From contig NZ_CP136946.1 in assembly GCF_050916355.1 (NCBI RefSeq), positions 1 through 64,000 on the forward strand: DNA of 64,000 bases, read 5' to 3'. This document shows, piece by piece, positions 31,631 through 40,870 of this stretch (its first letter is position 1; each line of letters begins with the position of its first letter). A program made the translations under genes and the position numbers. Source of the DNA: Jeongeupia wiesaeckerbachi. GTDB lineage: Bacteria; Pseudomonadota; Gammaproteobacteria; Burkholderiales; Chitinibacteraceae. The notes under the pieces were generated by a model that worked only from the letters and a program-made list of their open reading frames with translations, ran no database searches and was not told the origin of the DNA.

Positions 31631-33481
31631 TCAGCCCAACCGGGTGCGGATCGCGGCTTCGATACCCGCGGCGTCAAGGCCGCAGTCGGCGAGCAACTGC
31701 TTCTGCTCGCCGTGTTCGACATAACCGTCGGGCAAGCCCAGTTGCAGCACCGGTTTGACGATGCCCTGCTTCATCATGCTTTCGAGCACGGCGCTGCCGG
31801 CGCCGCCCATGATGGCGTTTTCCTCGACCGTGACGATCAAGTCGTGGCTGGCAGCAAGCTCGGCGACCAGCGCGTCATCCAGCGGTTTGATGAAGCGCAT
31901 GTTGGCGACCGTGGCGTCGAGCGCCTCGCCGGCCTTGAGCGCCGCTTCGAGCAGGGTGCCGAAGGCGAGAATCGCGACCTTGCCACCGCGACGCGCGACG
32001 ACGCCCTTGCCCCAGGACACACCGCTCATCTCGGCCAGCACCGGCGTGCCGTTGCCGCTACCGCGCGGGTAGCGGACCGCTGCCGGGCCGACATGCTGGT
32101 AGGCGCTGTAGAGCATCTGCCGGCATTCGTTCTCGTCGCTCGGCGCGAGCACGGCCATGTTCGGAATGCAGCGCAGGAAAGACAGATCGAACGAACCGGC
32201 ATGAGTCGGACCGTCGGCGCCAACGAGGCCGGCGCGGTCGATCGCGAAGGTGACGTCGAGATTCTGCAAAGCGACGTCGTGAACCAGTTGGTCGTAGGCA
32301 CGCTGCAGGAAGGTCGAATAGATCGCCACCACCGGCTTGAGCCCTTCGCAGGCGAGGCCGGCGGCGAAGGTCACCGCATGCTGCTCGGCAATGCCGACGT
32401 CGAAATAACGGTCCGGGAATTCCTGCTCGAAACGCACCAGCCCCGAGCCTTCGCGCATTGCCGGCGTGATGCCGACGAGCTTGTCGTCCTGGGCGGCCAT
32501 ATCACACAGCCACTCACCGAACACCTGGGTGAACGAGACCTTGGCACCGGCCTTCGCACCGCTGCCGCCGGCCATGCCGTTCTCGGGCTGGAACGGCGTC
32601 ACCGCGTGATACTTGACCGGATCATCGACGGCGAGCTTGTAGCCCTGTCCCTTCTTGGTCACGACGTGCAGGAACTGCGGCCCCTTGAGCTGCTTGATGT
32701 TTGCCAGCGTCGTCACCAGCGCATCGAGGTTGTGACCGTCGACCGGGCCGATGTAGTTGAAGCCGAGCTCCTCGAACAGCGACGCCGGCGTCAGCAAGGC
32801 CTTGACGTGCTCCTCACCCTTTCTCGCCAGCTCCTTCAGTGGCGGCACCGCGCCAAGCACTTTTTCGGACGCATTGCGGAAGCCGTTGTAGAACTTGCCC
32901 GACAGCAGCTTGGCCAGATAGTTGTTGAACGCGCCGACATTGGGCGAGATCGACATTTCGTTGTCGTTGAGGATCACCAGCAGATTGGTATCGCGACGAT
33001 GGCCGGCGTTGAACAGCGCCTCGATCGCCTGGCCGGCGGTCATCGCGCCGTCGCCGATCACGGCAATCGCGTGACGCTGCTCGCCCTTGAGCAAGGCCGC
33101 TTCGGCAAAGCCGAGCGCCGCGCCGATCGAGGTGCTCGAGTGGCCGACGCCGAAGGTGTCGTATTCGCTTTCATCGCGCTTAGGAAAGCCGGCGAGGCCA
33201 CCTTGCTTGCGCATCGTATTCATCCGTTCACGCCGACCGGTGAGGATCTTGTGCGGATAGCTCTGGTGGCCGACGTCCCACGCCAGCCGGTCTTCCGGGG
33301 TGTTGAAGACGTAATGCAGTGCAATCGTCAATTCGACCGCGCCGAGGTTGGACGCGAAATGGCCACCGGTATGGCTGACCGAGTCGAGCAGGAACGTGCG
33401 CAGCTCGTCGGCCAGCGGCACGAGCTGCTTGCGGTCGAGCTGGCGCAGGTCGGCGGGACAGGAAATCGTTTCTAGCAGCAT
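31631..33481 (-). CDS. dxs: 1-deoxy-D-xylulose-5-phosphate synthase
   Basis: The 616-residue enzyme joins pyruvate and glyceraldehyde 3-phosphate, the first step of the MEP isoprenoid pathway, using thiamine diphosphate. The cofactor site is seen in GDGAMTAGQAIEALFNAGHR and NDNEMSIS, substrate residues in WDVGHQSYPHKILTGRR and VTKKGQGYKLA, and the C-terminal transketolase part carries the ADGPTHAG and RYPRGSGNG segments. The start ATG 33481 was chosen because it begins the conserved N-terminus; an open frame continues upstream over ispA. It follows ispA after four bases. Confidence 0.96.
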   Translation of the reverse strand: MLLETISCPADLRQLDRKQLVPLADELRTFLLDSVSHTGGHFASNLGAVELTIALHYVFNTPEDRLAWDVGHQSYPHKILTGRRERMNTMRKQGGLAGFPKRDESEYDTFGVGHSSTSIGAALGFAEAALLKGEQRHAIAVIGDGAMTAGQAIEALFNAGHRRDTNLLVILNDNEMSISPNVGAFNNYLAKLLSGKFYNGFRNASEKVLGAVPPLKELARKGEEHVKALLTPASLFEELGFNYIGPVDGHNLDALVTTLANIKQLKGPQFLHVVTKKGQGYKLAVDDPVKYHAVTPFQPENGMAGGSGAKAGAKVSFTQVFGEWLCDMAAQDDKLVGITPAMREGSGLVRFEQEFPDRYFDVGIAEQHAVTFAAGLACEGLKPVVAIYSTFLQRAYDQLVHDVALQNLDVTFAIDRAGLVGADGPTHAGSFDLSFLRCIPNMAVLAPSDENECRQMLYSAYQHVGPAAVRYPRGSGNGTPVLAEMSGVSWGKGVVARRGGKVAILAFGTLLEAALKAGEALDATVANMRFIKPLDDALVAELAASHDLIVTVEENAIMGGAGSAVLESMMKQGIVKPVLQLGLPDGYVEHGEQKQLLADCGLDAAGIEAAIRTRLG

Positions 33482-33485
33482 GAGA

Positions 33486-34400
33486 TCAGAACCGGCGGCC
33501 GACGATGAAGTCGGCGAGTTGGGCCAGCCGCGCGGCGCGGTCGCCGAACGGTGCGAGGGCATGGTGGGCGTCGGCGAGCAATTCGGCCGCCTTGTCCTTG
33601 GCCCCCCTGAGGCCGAGCAGCGCGACATAGGTCGGCTTGTGGTTGGCCGCGTCCTTGCCGGCGGTCTTGCCCAGCGTCGCGGTATCGGCTTCTTCGTCGA
33701 GGATGTCGTCGACAACCTGGAACGCCAGACCGACGCATTTGGCAAAGTGATCGAGCCGCGCCTTGTCGTCGTCCGCCAGCGGCGTGCCGCAAGCGGCGCC
33801 GAGCGCGACCGAGGCACGGATCAGCGCGCCGGTCTTGAGGATGTGCATCAGCTCGAGCTGCGGCAGCGTCAGCGTTTCGCCGACGCTGTACAGGTCGATG
33901 CCCTGCCCGCCACACATGCCGTGGCTGCCGGAGGCCTTGGCCAGCGTGCGCACCATGCCGAGCTGCACGGCCGCATCGTCGGCAAGCGGCTTGGCGCTCA
34001 GCACGTCGAACGCGGCGGTCTGCAGCGCATCGCCGGCGAGCAGCGCGGTGGCTTCGTCGTATTTGACATGCACCGTCGGCTTGCCGCGGCGCAGCACGTC
34101 GTTGTCCATCGGCGGCATGTCGTCATGGACCAGCGAATACGCGTGGATCATTTCAACCGCGCACGCGGCATGGTCGAGCCGGGCCGGATCGGCGCCGACG
34201 AGTTCACCGGCGGCAAACGCCAGCAGCGGACGGACACGCTTGCCGCCGTCGAGCACGGCATAGCGCATCGCCTCGTGCAGGCGGGCCGGATGCTGGGCTG
34301 CCGGCGGCAGCAGCGTATCGAGCACGGTTTCGACCCGCGCCTGCACGGCGCGCATCCATTCTGCAAACGGTGCAGCGGAATCAATCAGGGCAGCGGTCAT
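33486..34400 (-). CDS. ispA: Farnesyl diphosphate synthase
   Basis: The 304-residue prenyltransferase makes farnesyl diphosphate from IPP and DMAPP. The first aspartate-rich motif is DDMPPMDND and the second is DDILDEEAD, with GGKRVRP at the IPP site and GKDAANHKPTYV near the end. It stands between xseB and dxs, the usual order in gammaproteobacteria and betaproteobacteria. Start ATG 34400 overlaps the xseB stop (ATGA). Confidence 0.95.
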   Translation of the reverse strand: MTAALIDSAAPFAEWMRAVQARVETVLDTLLPPAAQHPARLHEAMRYAVLDGGKRVRPLLAFAAGELVGADPARLDHAACAVEMIHAYSLVHDDMPPMDNDVLRRGKPTVHVKYDEATALLAGDALQTAAFDVLSAKPLADDAAVQLGMVRTLAKASGSHGMCGGQGIDLYSVGETLTLPQLELMHILKTGALIRASVALGAACGTPLADDDKARLDHFAKCVGLAFQVVDDILDEEADTATLGKTAGKDAANHKPTYVALLGLRGAKDKAAELLADAHHALAPFGDRAARLAQLADFIVGRRF

Positions 34401-34639
34401 TCGGACTCCGGCTGGAAGGGCTTGAGCTGGCCGGCTTCGAGGATCTTCAGCTGTTGTTCGGCGTCAGCCAGCTTGCCCTGACAGAAACCGAGCAGGGTCT
34501 GGCCACGCTGATAGGCGTTGAGCGCCGCTTCTAGCGGCAGGTTGCCGGCTTCGAGCTCGGCGATCAGGACTTCGAGTTCGCGCAGTCCGGACTCGAAATC
34601 GGCCGGCGTTGCGGCCGGCGTTTTGGCTGCTTTTGGCAT
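34397..34639 (-). CDS. xseB: Exodeoxyribonuclease VII small subunit
   Basis: This encodes 80 residues from ATG 34639: FESGLRELEVLIAELEAGNL, PLEAALNAYQRGQTLLGFCQ and KLADAEQQLKILEAG, the helical hairpin of the XseB family. It binds XseA to degrade single-stranded DNA. It is the first gene of the xseB-ispA-dxs operon, as in E. coli. A longer start at 34669 adds a short N-terminus absent from the family. Confidence 0.92.
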   Translation of the reverse strand: MPKAAKTPAATPADFESGLRELEVLIAELEAGNLPLEAALNAYQRGQTLLGFCQGKLADAEQQLKILEAGQLKPFQPESE

Positions 34640-34722
34640 GGGGGCACAGGCGGCAATAAATCCGGCCAAAATACCCCCAAGCCACGCCAGAAGTCAATCA
34701 CAGACTGGGTTTCAGCCCGATT

Positions 34723-35496
34723 TCAGGCCAGCAAGGCGCGGTGCAGGAAGGCATCGAGCAAGCGCTGCTCCTTCAGGTACAGCGTCACCGTGTGCAGCGC
34801 TTCCGGATACGGATAAAGCCGGACCGAGCGATGCGCGGCCAGCCGCAGCGCATGCACCGCGTCCAGACACACCGCCTCGGCATTGTCGCCACCGGCATTG
34901 GTGCCAAAGCCGACGTGCAGCTCGCCCTGGTAATCACGCTCGGCCAGCAAGGCCGTCAGGTCATCGCACAGGCCGACCGGCGGACGGGCCGCCAGCGCCT
35001 GCATCACCGGCAACCAGCGCCGCTCGTTGTACAGGAGCGCCTCGTCGACCTTCAGGTGCGACAGCGGCCCGAACGCGGCGATCCGCGCCGCGCCGAGCCG
35101 CACGCCGTAATGAATGGCGCCATACGCCCCCATCGATTCGCCCAGCGTCGCGACGTATGACGGCCGAATCACCTCGATCAGCGTCTGCAGGCTGGCCAGC
35201 GTTTCATCGACGCTGTCACCCAGCCCCTTCACCCCCTGCTGGTACCACTGGCTGCGGCGATCACGCAGCAGGATGCGGTTGATCGGCCGGCCGGCAATAT
35301 CGGCCAGCTTGCGTGTGCGGCCCCAGCCATAGAAGCCGGGGTTGCCGTTCCAGTCGACGAAGGCGAAGGTGATCACCAGCGGTGCGCCGGGGTGGATTTC
35401 GTCGATCAGGAACTCGCCGGGCGCAGCCTCGACAAGTTCGCGCGACAGCGCCGGAAACGGCTGGGCGAGGAATTCGGGGGTCAGGATATGGCTCAT
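34723..35496 (-). CDS. Alpha/beta hydrolase-fold protein, uncharacterised
   Basis: This 257-residue protein has a probable nucleophile elbow GESMGA near residue 120 (VATLGESMGAYGAIHYG), and an N-terminal part with the PLVITFAFVDWNGNPGFYGW segment. The acid and histidine of the triad are less clear (candidates DNAEA and HTVTL). It resembles uncharacterised hydrolases next to JmjC/cupin genes, and here it follows one after 41 bases. An operon role with that hydroxylase is likely. The substrate is not known. Confidence 0.65.
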   Translation of the reverse strand: MSHILTPEFLAQPFPALSRELVEAAPGEFLIDEIHPGAPLVITFAFVDWNGNPGFYGWGRTRKLADIAGRPINRILLRDRRSQWYQQGVKGLGDSVDETLASLQTLIEVIRPSYVATLGESMGAYGAIHYGVRLGAARIAAFGPLSHLKVDEALLYNERRWLPVMQALAARPPVGLCDDLTALLAERDYQGELHVGFGTNAGGDNAEAVCLDAVHALRLAAHRSVRLYPYPEALHTVTLYLKEQRLLDAFLHRALLA

Positions 35497-35537
35497 TCAG
35501 ACTCCTGTTGGATCAGATTGGCGACTCAGCCCCGGGC

Positions 35538-36551
35538 TCAGTAATCGAGCTGTCCGGGATAGAAGCCGGTGAAGTCGTTATCCCAATGGAAATTGATCGA
35601 CGACACCGTGCACGACACATCCAGCCCTTCGACGAAATGCCAGCAACCGACGGGCAAGAAGAGGATCTCGCCCGGATTGAGGATGCACTCGAGCACCTGC
35701 ACATCGCGCATCATCGGGAAGCGGTCGTAATCGATGGCCCGGCCGTCGACGTCGCTGAAGCAGTGACGATGGTTATAGACCCGCGCGACCTCGGCCGGGG
35801 GAATCAGCAGCACGCGTTTGCGACCGATCACCTGCGCCATGAAGTTGTTGGTCAGATCGTGATGGAACGGCGTGATCGTGCCGGCCGGGCCAAGCCAGAA
35901 GAAACCGTCGTCGGGCGAACCGGCGTCCTGGTATTCGGACAGCGGCTTCAAATCACGCCACAAGCCCGCCAGTGCGCGGCGGTTCTGCGAGGTATTGTTC
36001 GCCGTCATGTAGAAATCGTTGGTCCGGCCGGCCGACTGGATCAGCGACACATAGTCACCGAAGCGCATCGTCTGCCGATGCTGCACCGAATTGATTTCGT
36101 ACTGCGCGTCCTGGTTGCGGCCGAACTGCACCTGCACTTCGGCATCGCCGAAGGCGCCGGCAAAGTAGTCGAGGTTCCATTTCTGCATCGCCGGCCAGTC
36201 GTCGAGCATGCCACTGATGATCACAGGCCGGCCGGTGCTGTAGAACTCGCGATAGAAGCGCTCGCGGCCGAGCTTGTGGTGACGTTCGACCTTCAGATCG
36301 AACTGGCGGTTGAGCTTGCGCTGGATGTCGAGCACCCAGTCATGCTTGGCCAGGCGGTTCTTCAGCCGCGTCGCACCGGCGATGTATGGGCTGCGCTGCG
36401 CGGCTTCCAGTTCGCTCCGCGCCACCTCGGGGGCAATGCCGGCGGCGATCATCACGTCGCACAGCGATTGCGGCACGCTGCCGAGGATCAGGTTTTCGGC
36501 AATCCAGCGACGCCAGCCATCGTCGATCTGCACGGTATTCAGTGAATCCAT
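35538..36551 (-). CDS. JmjC/cupin-like Fe(II)-dependent hydroxylase
   Basis: This 337-residue protein has the JmjC-type cupin_8 domain in its C-terminal two-thirds. Iron ligands are His230 and Asp232 in PFHHDLTNNF and His305 in GCWHFVEG, with Lys245-RVLLIPP after. The overall arrangement resembles FIH-like 2-oxoglutarate hydroxylases, which modify proteins or small compounds. The N-terminal 100 residues are specific to this subgroup. ATG 36551 has GGAGGAAG upstream. It is the first gene of an operon with a hydrolase. Confidence 0.83.
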   Translation of the reverse strand: MDSLNTVQIDDGWRRWIAENLILGSVPQSLCDVMIAAGIAPEVARSELEAAQRSPYIAGATRLKNRLAKHDWVLDIQRKLNRQFDLKVERHHKLGRERFYREFYSTGRPVIISGMLDDWPAMQKWNLDYFAGAFGDAEVQVQFGRNQDAQYEINSVQHRQTMRFGDYVSLIQSAGRTNDFYMTANNTSQNRRALAGLWRDLKPLSEYQDAGSPDDGFFWLGPAGTITPFHHDLTNNFMAQVIGRKRVLLIPPAEVARVYNHRHCFSDVDGRAIDYDRFPMMRDVQVLECILNPGEILFLPVGCWHFVEGLDVSCTVSSINFHWDNDFTGFYPGQLDY

Positions 36552-36746
36552 CGTCTTCCTCCATATTTTGATCGTCGCGGCCATGCCGCGATTTTCCCGT
36601 ACCGTTCGACGCGCCGATCGCCGGTGTTTTTTTTGTCCACGGGAACGAGGAATACTTTATCCGTATATTCAGCTCACATTAAGATTTGGCGACGATTTTG
36701 CACTAGTCTTGACACAAATCCTTCCACCCCTTCGGCGCGCCCGTCC

Positions 36747-38543
36747 ATGAGCACGATTTTCGGATTCATCAGCCAAAACAACGCCATTGCGCCGCTTTCC
36801 CTCGTCTTGTCACGTCACCCCGAACTTGGCTACCGCCACTTGTCTGCGCTCGGTGGCAATGTCGGCGAACTGAACGCCATCCACGCCGCCGGTCCCCAGG
36901 CTGCGCTGGCCGATGCGCTCGCCCCTCACGATGGCAGGCGTCTGCTGGCGCGGCTCGACTGGTCGCACGATGGCGAACGCGCCGTGGCACTCAGCCGCGA
37001 CCGGATCGGCGTGGTGCTGCGCGGGCAGATCGACAACGCCGAGGCCCTGGCGGAGCGGCTTGCGCAGCTCGGCTACCCGTCCGATCCGGCGCGGCCGGCG
37101 GCGCTGGTCGCCGACCTGATCCACTGGCACGAGCACGCGCTGAAGGACCTGTCGCGGGCGGTTCAGGCTGCCCGGCTGGAACTGCAGGGCATCCATGCCT
37201 TCGGCGTGACCTGCTGCGACGGCGGCAGCCCGCTGGTGTTTACCGGCAACCGGATCGCGCTCTATCTGGCGCTGTCGATCATCGGCGTCGCCTGCACCGA
37301 CAATGTGCAGTTGCTGCCGGCCGACCGCCGCGAACAATTGCGCTTGTCCGAGGGCGACGTCGTCAGTCTCCATCCGGGACACGTCGAAGTGGTCGACACC
37401 AGCGGCCAGCCGGTGCGACGCACGGCCACGCTGACGCTGAATGGCGACGAAGCGCTCGACCGCTTCGGCCACCACATGGAAAGGGAAATCGACGCCCAGC
37501 CGGCGCTGCTCGCCGATGCGCTGTCGCTGCGCGGCGCAATTCCGGCGCTCGAACGACTGCTTGGCGACGACGATGTCAGCGAGCTGGCCGGCATCCGCAC
37601 AATCACGCTGCTGGCCAGCGGCAGCAGCCACCATGCCGCGCTGACGGCACGCTACTGGCTGGAAGCCCTGGTCGGCGTACCGACGCTGGTCGAGCTGGCC
37701 AGCGAATTCCGCTACCGCGAGGTGGCGTTGCAACCCGATACGCTGGTCATCGCCATTTCGCAGTCCGGTGAAACCGCCGACACCGTCGCCAGCCTGCGGT
37801 TTGCCCGCCAGCTTGGCGCCACGCTGACACTGGCGATTTCCAACGTCAGCGACAGCACGCTGATGCATCAGGCGCGCTGGCATCTGATCACCAACGCCGG
37901 GCCGGAAATCGCCGTCACATCGACCAAGACCTTCTCGGCGCAATTGCTGACGCTGTATCAGCTTGCGCTCGGGCTGGCCCGGCTGCATCAGCGGCTCACG
38001 CCGGAGGCCGAAGCGGACGCACGCCACCGGCTTGGCCAACTCGCGCAGCGTGCACACGCGGTGCTGGCGCTCAAACCGTTGATCGACGACTGGGCCCGGA
38101 CGATCGCCCAGGGGCAAACGCTGTTCTGCGTCGGTCGGCACAGCAACTACCCGGTGGTGCTCGAAGGCGCGCAGAAAATCCGCGAGGTTGCCTATCTGGG
38201 CGCCGAAGGCCACGCCGGTGGCGAACTCAAGCACGGACCGCTCGCGGTGGTCGATCGCAATCTGCCGGTGGTCGCCTGCGTGCCGTGGAATCGGCTGGCC
38301 GAGAAAATGCTCGCCAACCTGCAGGAAATCCGCGCGCGGCATGGGCGCATCTATGTGTTTACCGACGCGGCGCTGCCGTCGGACGAGCGGATGAACGTGA
38401 TCCGCATGCCCGCCTCCCTCGGCGATCTCGACCCCTTGCTGTACACGCTGGCTTTCCAGTTGCTGGCGTACCGGATTGCGCTGCATCGTGGCACCAGCAT
38501 CGATACGCCGCGCTACCTGGCCAAGACCGTACTGACCGAATAA
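36747..38543 (+). CDS. GlmS paralogue with degenerate glutaminase domain
   Basis: The 598-residue protein aligns with GlmS (glutamine-fructose-6-phosphate aminotransferase) over its whole length. In GlmS, Cys at position 2 (MCGIVG) is the glutaminase nucleophile; here the start is MSTIFGFI, with Ser at 2. The glutamine-site motifs H-T-R-W and N-G-I-I-E-N are replaced by ARLDW and RGQIDN. The two SIS domains are well kept: SQSGETADT, TSTKTFSAQL, Glu480 (IREVAY), His496 (ELKHGP) and Lys593 (LAKTV), the equivalents of Glu488, His504 and Lys603 of E. coli GlmS. It is probably an ammonia-using or deaminating sugar-phosphate isomerase, or binds a related sugar. Confidence 0.82.
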   Translation: MSTIFGFISQNNAIAPLSLVLSRHPELGYRHLSALGGNVGELNAIHAAGPQAALADALAPHDGRRLLARLDWSHDGERAVALSRDRIGVVLRGQIDNAEALAERLAQLGYPSDPARPAALVADLIHWHEHALKDLSRAVQAARLELQGIHAFGVTCCDGGSPLVFTGNRIALYLALSIIGVACTDNVQLLPADRREQLRLSEGDVVSLHPGHVEVVDTSGQPVRRTATLTLNGDEALDRFGHHMEREIDAQPALLADALSLRGAIPALERLLGDDDVSELAGIRTITLLASGSSHHAALTARYWLEALVGVPTLVELASEFRYREVALQPDTLVIAISQSGETADTVASLRFARQLGATLTLAISNVSDSTLMHQARWHLITNAGPEIAVTSTKTFSAQLLTLYQLALGLARLHQRLTPEAEADARHRLGQLAQRAHAVLALKPLIDDWARTIAQGQTLFCVGRHSNYPVVLEGAQKIREVAYLGAEGHAGGELKHGPLAVVDRNLPVVACVPWNRLAEKMLANLQEIRARHGRIYVFTDAALPSDERMNVIRMPASLGDLDPLLYTLAFQLLAYRIALHRGTSIDTPRYLAKTVLTE

Positions 38544-38705
38544 GAAGCCTGTTTCATTAGGCGACTGCGCCTTTCGCCCTCATCCGATGCCCGGAATCCC
38601 GCAAGGGGCTATCTGCGGGCCGTCCTCATGGACGCTATGTCGACTCCGGTTCCTGCGCGTCGGTTGAGGGCAAACGGCCTTGGCTCGCCTGCTGGACGTG
38701 GGTTC

Positions 38706-40142
38706 TCAGCCGTCGAGATCGGCGGCAAGCCGGCCGAGCGTGCGCATCGCGGCATTGAGTTCGCGCGTGTACGGCAGGCCGCACGACAGGCGAACACACG
38801 CATCGAAACGGTCCGAGTTCGAGAACATCGGTCCCGGCGCAATGGCGATGCCCTCGCACATCGCCCGCTCGAACAGGCGTTCGGCCGACGCGCCGCCGGG
38901 CAGTTCGGCCCACAGGATCAGCCCGCCCTGCGGCGGCGTCAGCCGTGTCCCGGCGGGGAAATAGGTCGCGACGGCTTCGATCATCTGCTCGCGCTGATCA
39001 CGCAGGGCCAGCCGCAAACGCCGCAAATACCGTTCATACGCGCCGCTGCCCATGAAATCGGCCACCGCCAGCTGCGGCAGGACTTCTTGAGCGCGACTCA
39101 GCGCATGCTTGAGCTGTGCGACCCGCTCATGCCAGCGGCCCGCGCTGATCCAGCCCAGGCGCATTCCCGGCGCCAGCGTCTTGTGCAGCGACGCGCAGTG
39201 GATCACGTTGCCGGTCCTGTCCCACGCCTTCAGCGCCGACAGCGGCGTATCGGTGCTGCCGAGCAGGCTGTAGGTGTCATCCTCGATCAGCGGGATCGCG
39301 TTCGCTTCGCACCACGCGACCAGCCTGGCCTTGCTGTCGTCGGGCATCACGGCACCCAGCGGATTCTGGAAGTTCGGCACGGCGACGACGGCCTTGATGT
39401 TCCGGTAGGTCTGCGCCGCCAGCTCAAGCGCTTCGACCGAAATGCCGTTCTGCGCGCTGGTCGGGATTTCAAGCGCCTTCATGCCTTGCGCCTCGAGGAT
39501 CTGCAGCAAGCCGTAATACGTCGGCGATTCGACCGCGATCACGTCGCCGGCTTGGGCCACGGCCCGCAAGGCGAGGTTCAGCGCCTCGATGCAGCCATTG
39601 GTGACGATGATGTCATCGCGGCTCAACGCAATCCGCGCCGACAATGCCCGCTGCGCCAGCACGCCGCGCAGTACCGCGCTGCCCAGGGGCTGTGCCGACG
39701 ACGTCAGCACCGACGGATCGTTGCGCAGCGACCGGATCATCGCCTGCTTGAGTGCCTCGGTCGGATACAGCTCGGGCGACCCGCTCGCGGCCGCGAGGTT
39801 GAAACGCACCGGGAACTGCTTGCCCTGGGCGATGATGCTGGTCACCCGTTCCTGAATGCCGACGTAGCGCGCCGGATCGGCCAGCCGGGTAGACGGTTCG
39901 GCGACCGGCTGGCACACCGGCTTGCCGGGCAGGCGGACGAAGTAGCCGGAGCGTGGCCGTGCCTCGAGGTAGCCGTCACGCTCCAGATAGCGGCAGCTTT
40001 GCAGCGCGGTCGACAGGCTGACGTCATGCCTGTCCATCAAGGCCCGCAGCGACGGCATGCGGCTGCCCGGCGCCAGCGTGCCGCGCTCGATGGCCTGCTG
40101 ATAGTGCGCCGCCAACTGGCGGTAAAGCGGGAGTGCGTCCAT
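38706..40142 (-). CDS. MocR-type regulator (GntR domain plus aminotransferase domain)
   Basis: The 478-residue protein combines a GntR winged helix (residues 1-75; PLYRQLAAHYQQAIERGTLA, SLRALMDRHDVSLSTALQSC) with an aminotransferase class I domain that binds PLP. The lysine is in SLHKTLAPGMRLGW. Regulators of this type respond to PLP or amino compounds. The longer reading from GTG 40157 has no better ribosome-binding site. It is divergent from the DUF2917 gene across 173 bases that should hold both promoters. Confidence 0.92.
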   Translation of the reverse strand: MDALPLYRQLAAHYQQAIERGTLAPGSRMPSLRALMDRHDVSLSTALQSCRYLERDGYLEARPRSGYFVRLPGKPVCQPVAEPSTRLADPARYVGIQERVTSIIAQGKQFPVRFNLAAASGSPELYPTEALKQAMIRSLRNDPSVLTSSAQPLGSAVLRGVLAQRALSARIALSRDDIIVTNGCIEALNLALRAVAQAGDVIAVESPTYYGLLQILEAQGMKALEIPTSAQNGISVEALELAAQTYRNIKAVVAVPNFQNPLGAVMPDDSKARLVAWCEANAIPLIEDDTYSLLGSTDTPLSALKAWDRTGNVIHCASLHKTLAPGMRLGWISAGRWHERVAQLKHALSRAQEVLPQLAVADFMGSGAYERYLRRLRLALRDQREQMIEAVATYFPAGTRLTPPQGGLILWAELPGGASAERLFERAMCEGIAIAPGPMFSNSDRFDACVRLSCGLPYTRELNAAMRTLGRLAADLDG

Positions 40143-40315
40143 GCGTCCATTGTTCACCGCAGCCGCAAAGCGGAACAGATACAGATTCGCATCAGCTGTA
40201 TCGCAACACGGTCATTTTTTTGCCTCTGTTCTGCATCGACCCGGCGCGCCCTATGCCTCGAAGCGCGCCGGCCCGCTCCGTAAGCTGGTTGGGTCCATTC
40301 AGCGGAGTCCACACC

Positions 40316-40648
40316 ATGCAACAGCCCACCCCACACATGATCCGTCTTGCCGCCCGGCAAACCGTCAATCTGGACGTCGGCCGCGGCGCGGTACTGCGTG
40401 TTGTCCGCGGCAACATCAGCATGATCGCGTCGCCGCAATGGCTGGCCGAAACGCTGCTGCCGGGCGAACACCCGCTGCGTCAGGGCGAAAACTGGCAGTT
40501 CGAGCGCCATGGCTACCTGACCCTAAGGACCGACGACGTCGGCGCACAGCTGGTCTATCAGCCGCCCCAGCCCCAGCCGGCCCGCTTCGACTTTGGCCGC
40601 TGGCCGCTGCTGACCGTGTTCTGGCGTGGCAACAAGCGCCACGCCTGA
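40316..40648 (+). CDS. DUF2917-like protein
   Basis: The 110-residue protein starts at ATG 40316, after a plausible GGAG. The middle has RGAVLRVVRGNISMIASPQW, LPGEHPLRQGENWQFERHGY, a pattern of short beta strands seen in the DUF2917 family. The family is cupin-like with no known activity. It stands alone opposite the MocR gene, a common arrangement in betaproteobacteria, so the two may be regulated together. Confidence 0.7.
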   Translation: MQQPTPHMIRLAARQTVNLDVGRGAVLRVVRGNISMIASPQWLAETLLPGEHPLRQGENWQFERHGYLTLRTDDVGAQLVYQPPQPQPARFDFGRWPLLTVFWRGNKRHA

Positions 40649-40844
40649 GACACCGCCACCCCGAGCCACGGCGCACCACGCCGTCGCGGCCCGGCATGGA
40701 AATTTTTACAAATAACTGACATAAATTTGCAGGCAGGACGCACCAAACCAACGCCGGCCCCTTGCCAGGGCCGGCCAATCCACAACATGGGTCAAAGCGT
40801 GCCCTGTTAATTAGAATTTCATAATTGATGAATACGATCGCGGG

Positions 40845-40854
40845 CTTACAAAAA
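40845..40854 (-). promoter_or_regulatory. TTTTGTAAG-type element before the chemoreceptor gene
   Basis: CTTACAAAAA on the plus strand, the reverse of TTTTGTAAG, lies 16 bases before the start of the chemoreceptor gene. The same nine-base element occurs upstream of the GGDEF-EAL gene and the PilZ-like gene in this window and, as far as I could see, nowhere else here. A regulator-binding site is inferred. Confidence 0.4.
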
Positions 40855-40870
40855 GAATCGGAACGCCCCC

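Noticed and set aside
36552..36746. glmS ribozyme or other riboswitch upstream of the GlmS paralogue
   Set aside because: The 195-bp gap has no recognisable ribozyme core and shows only ordinary AT-rich promoter-like sequence; a TTGACA at 36708 lacks a matching -10.
40753..40775. Hairpin GCCGGCCC/GGGCCGGC after the DUF2917 gene as a terminator
   Set aside because: The stem is good but there is no T-run on either strand, so it was not listed as a terminator.
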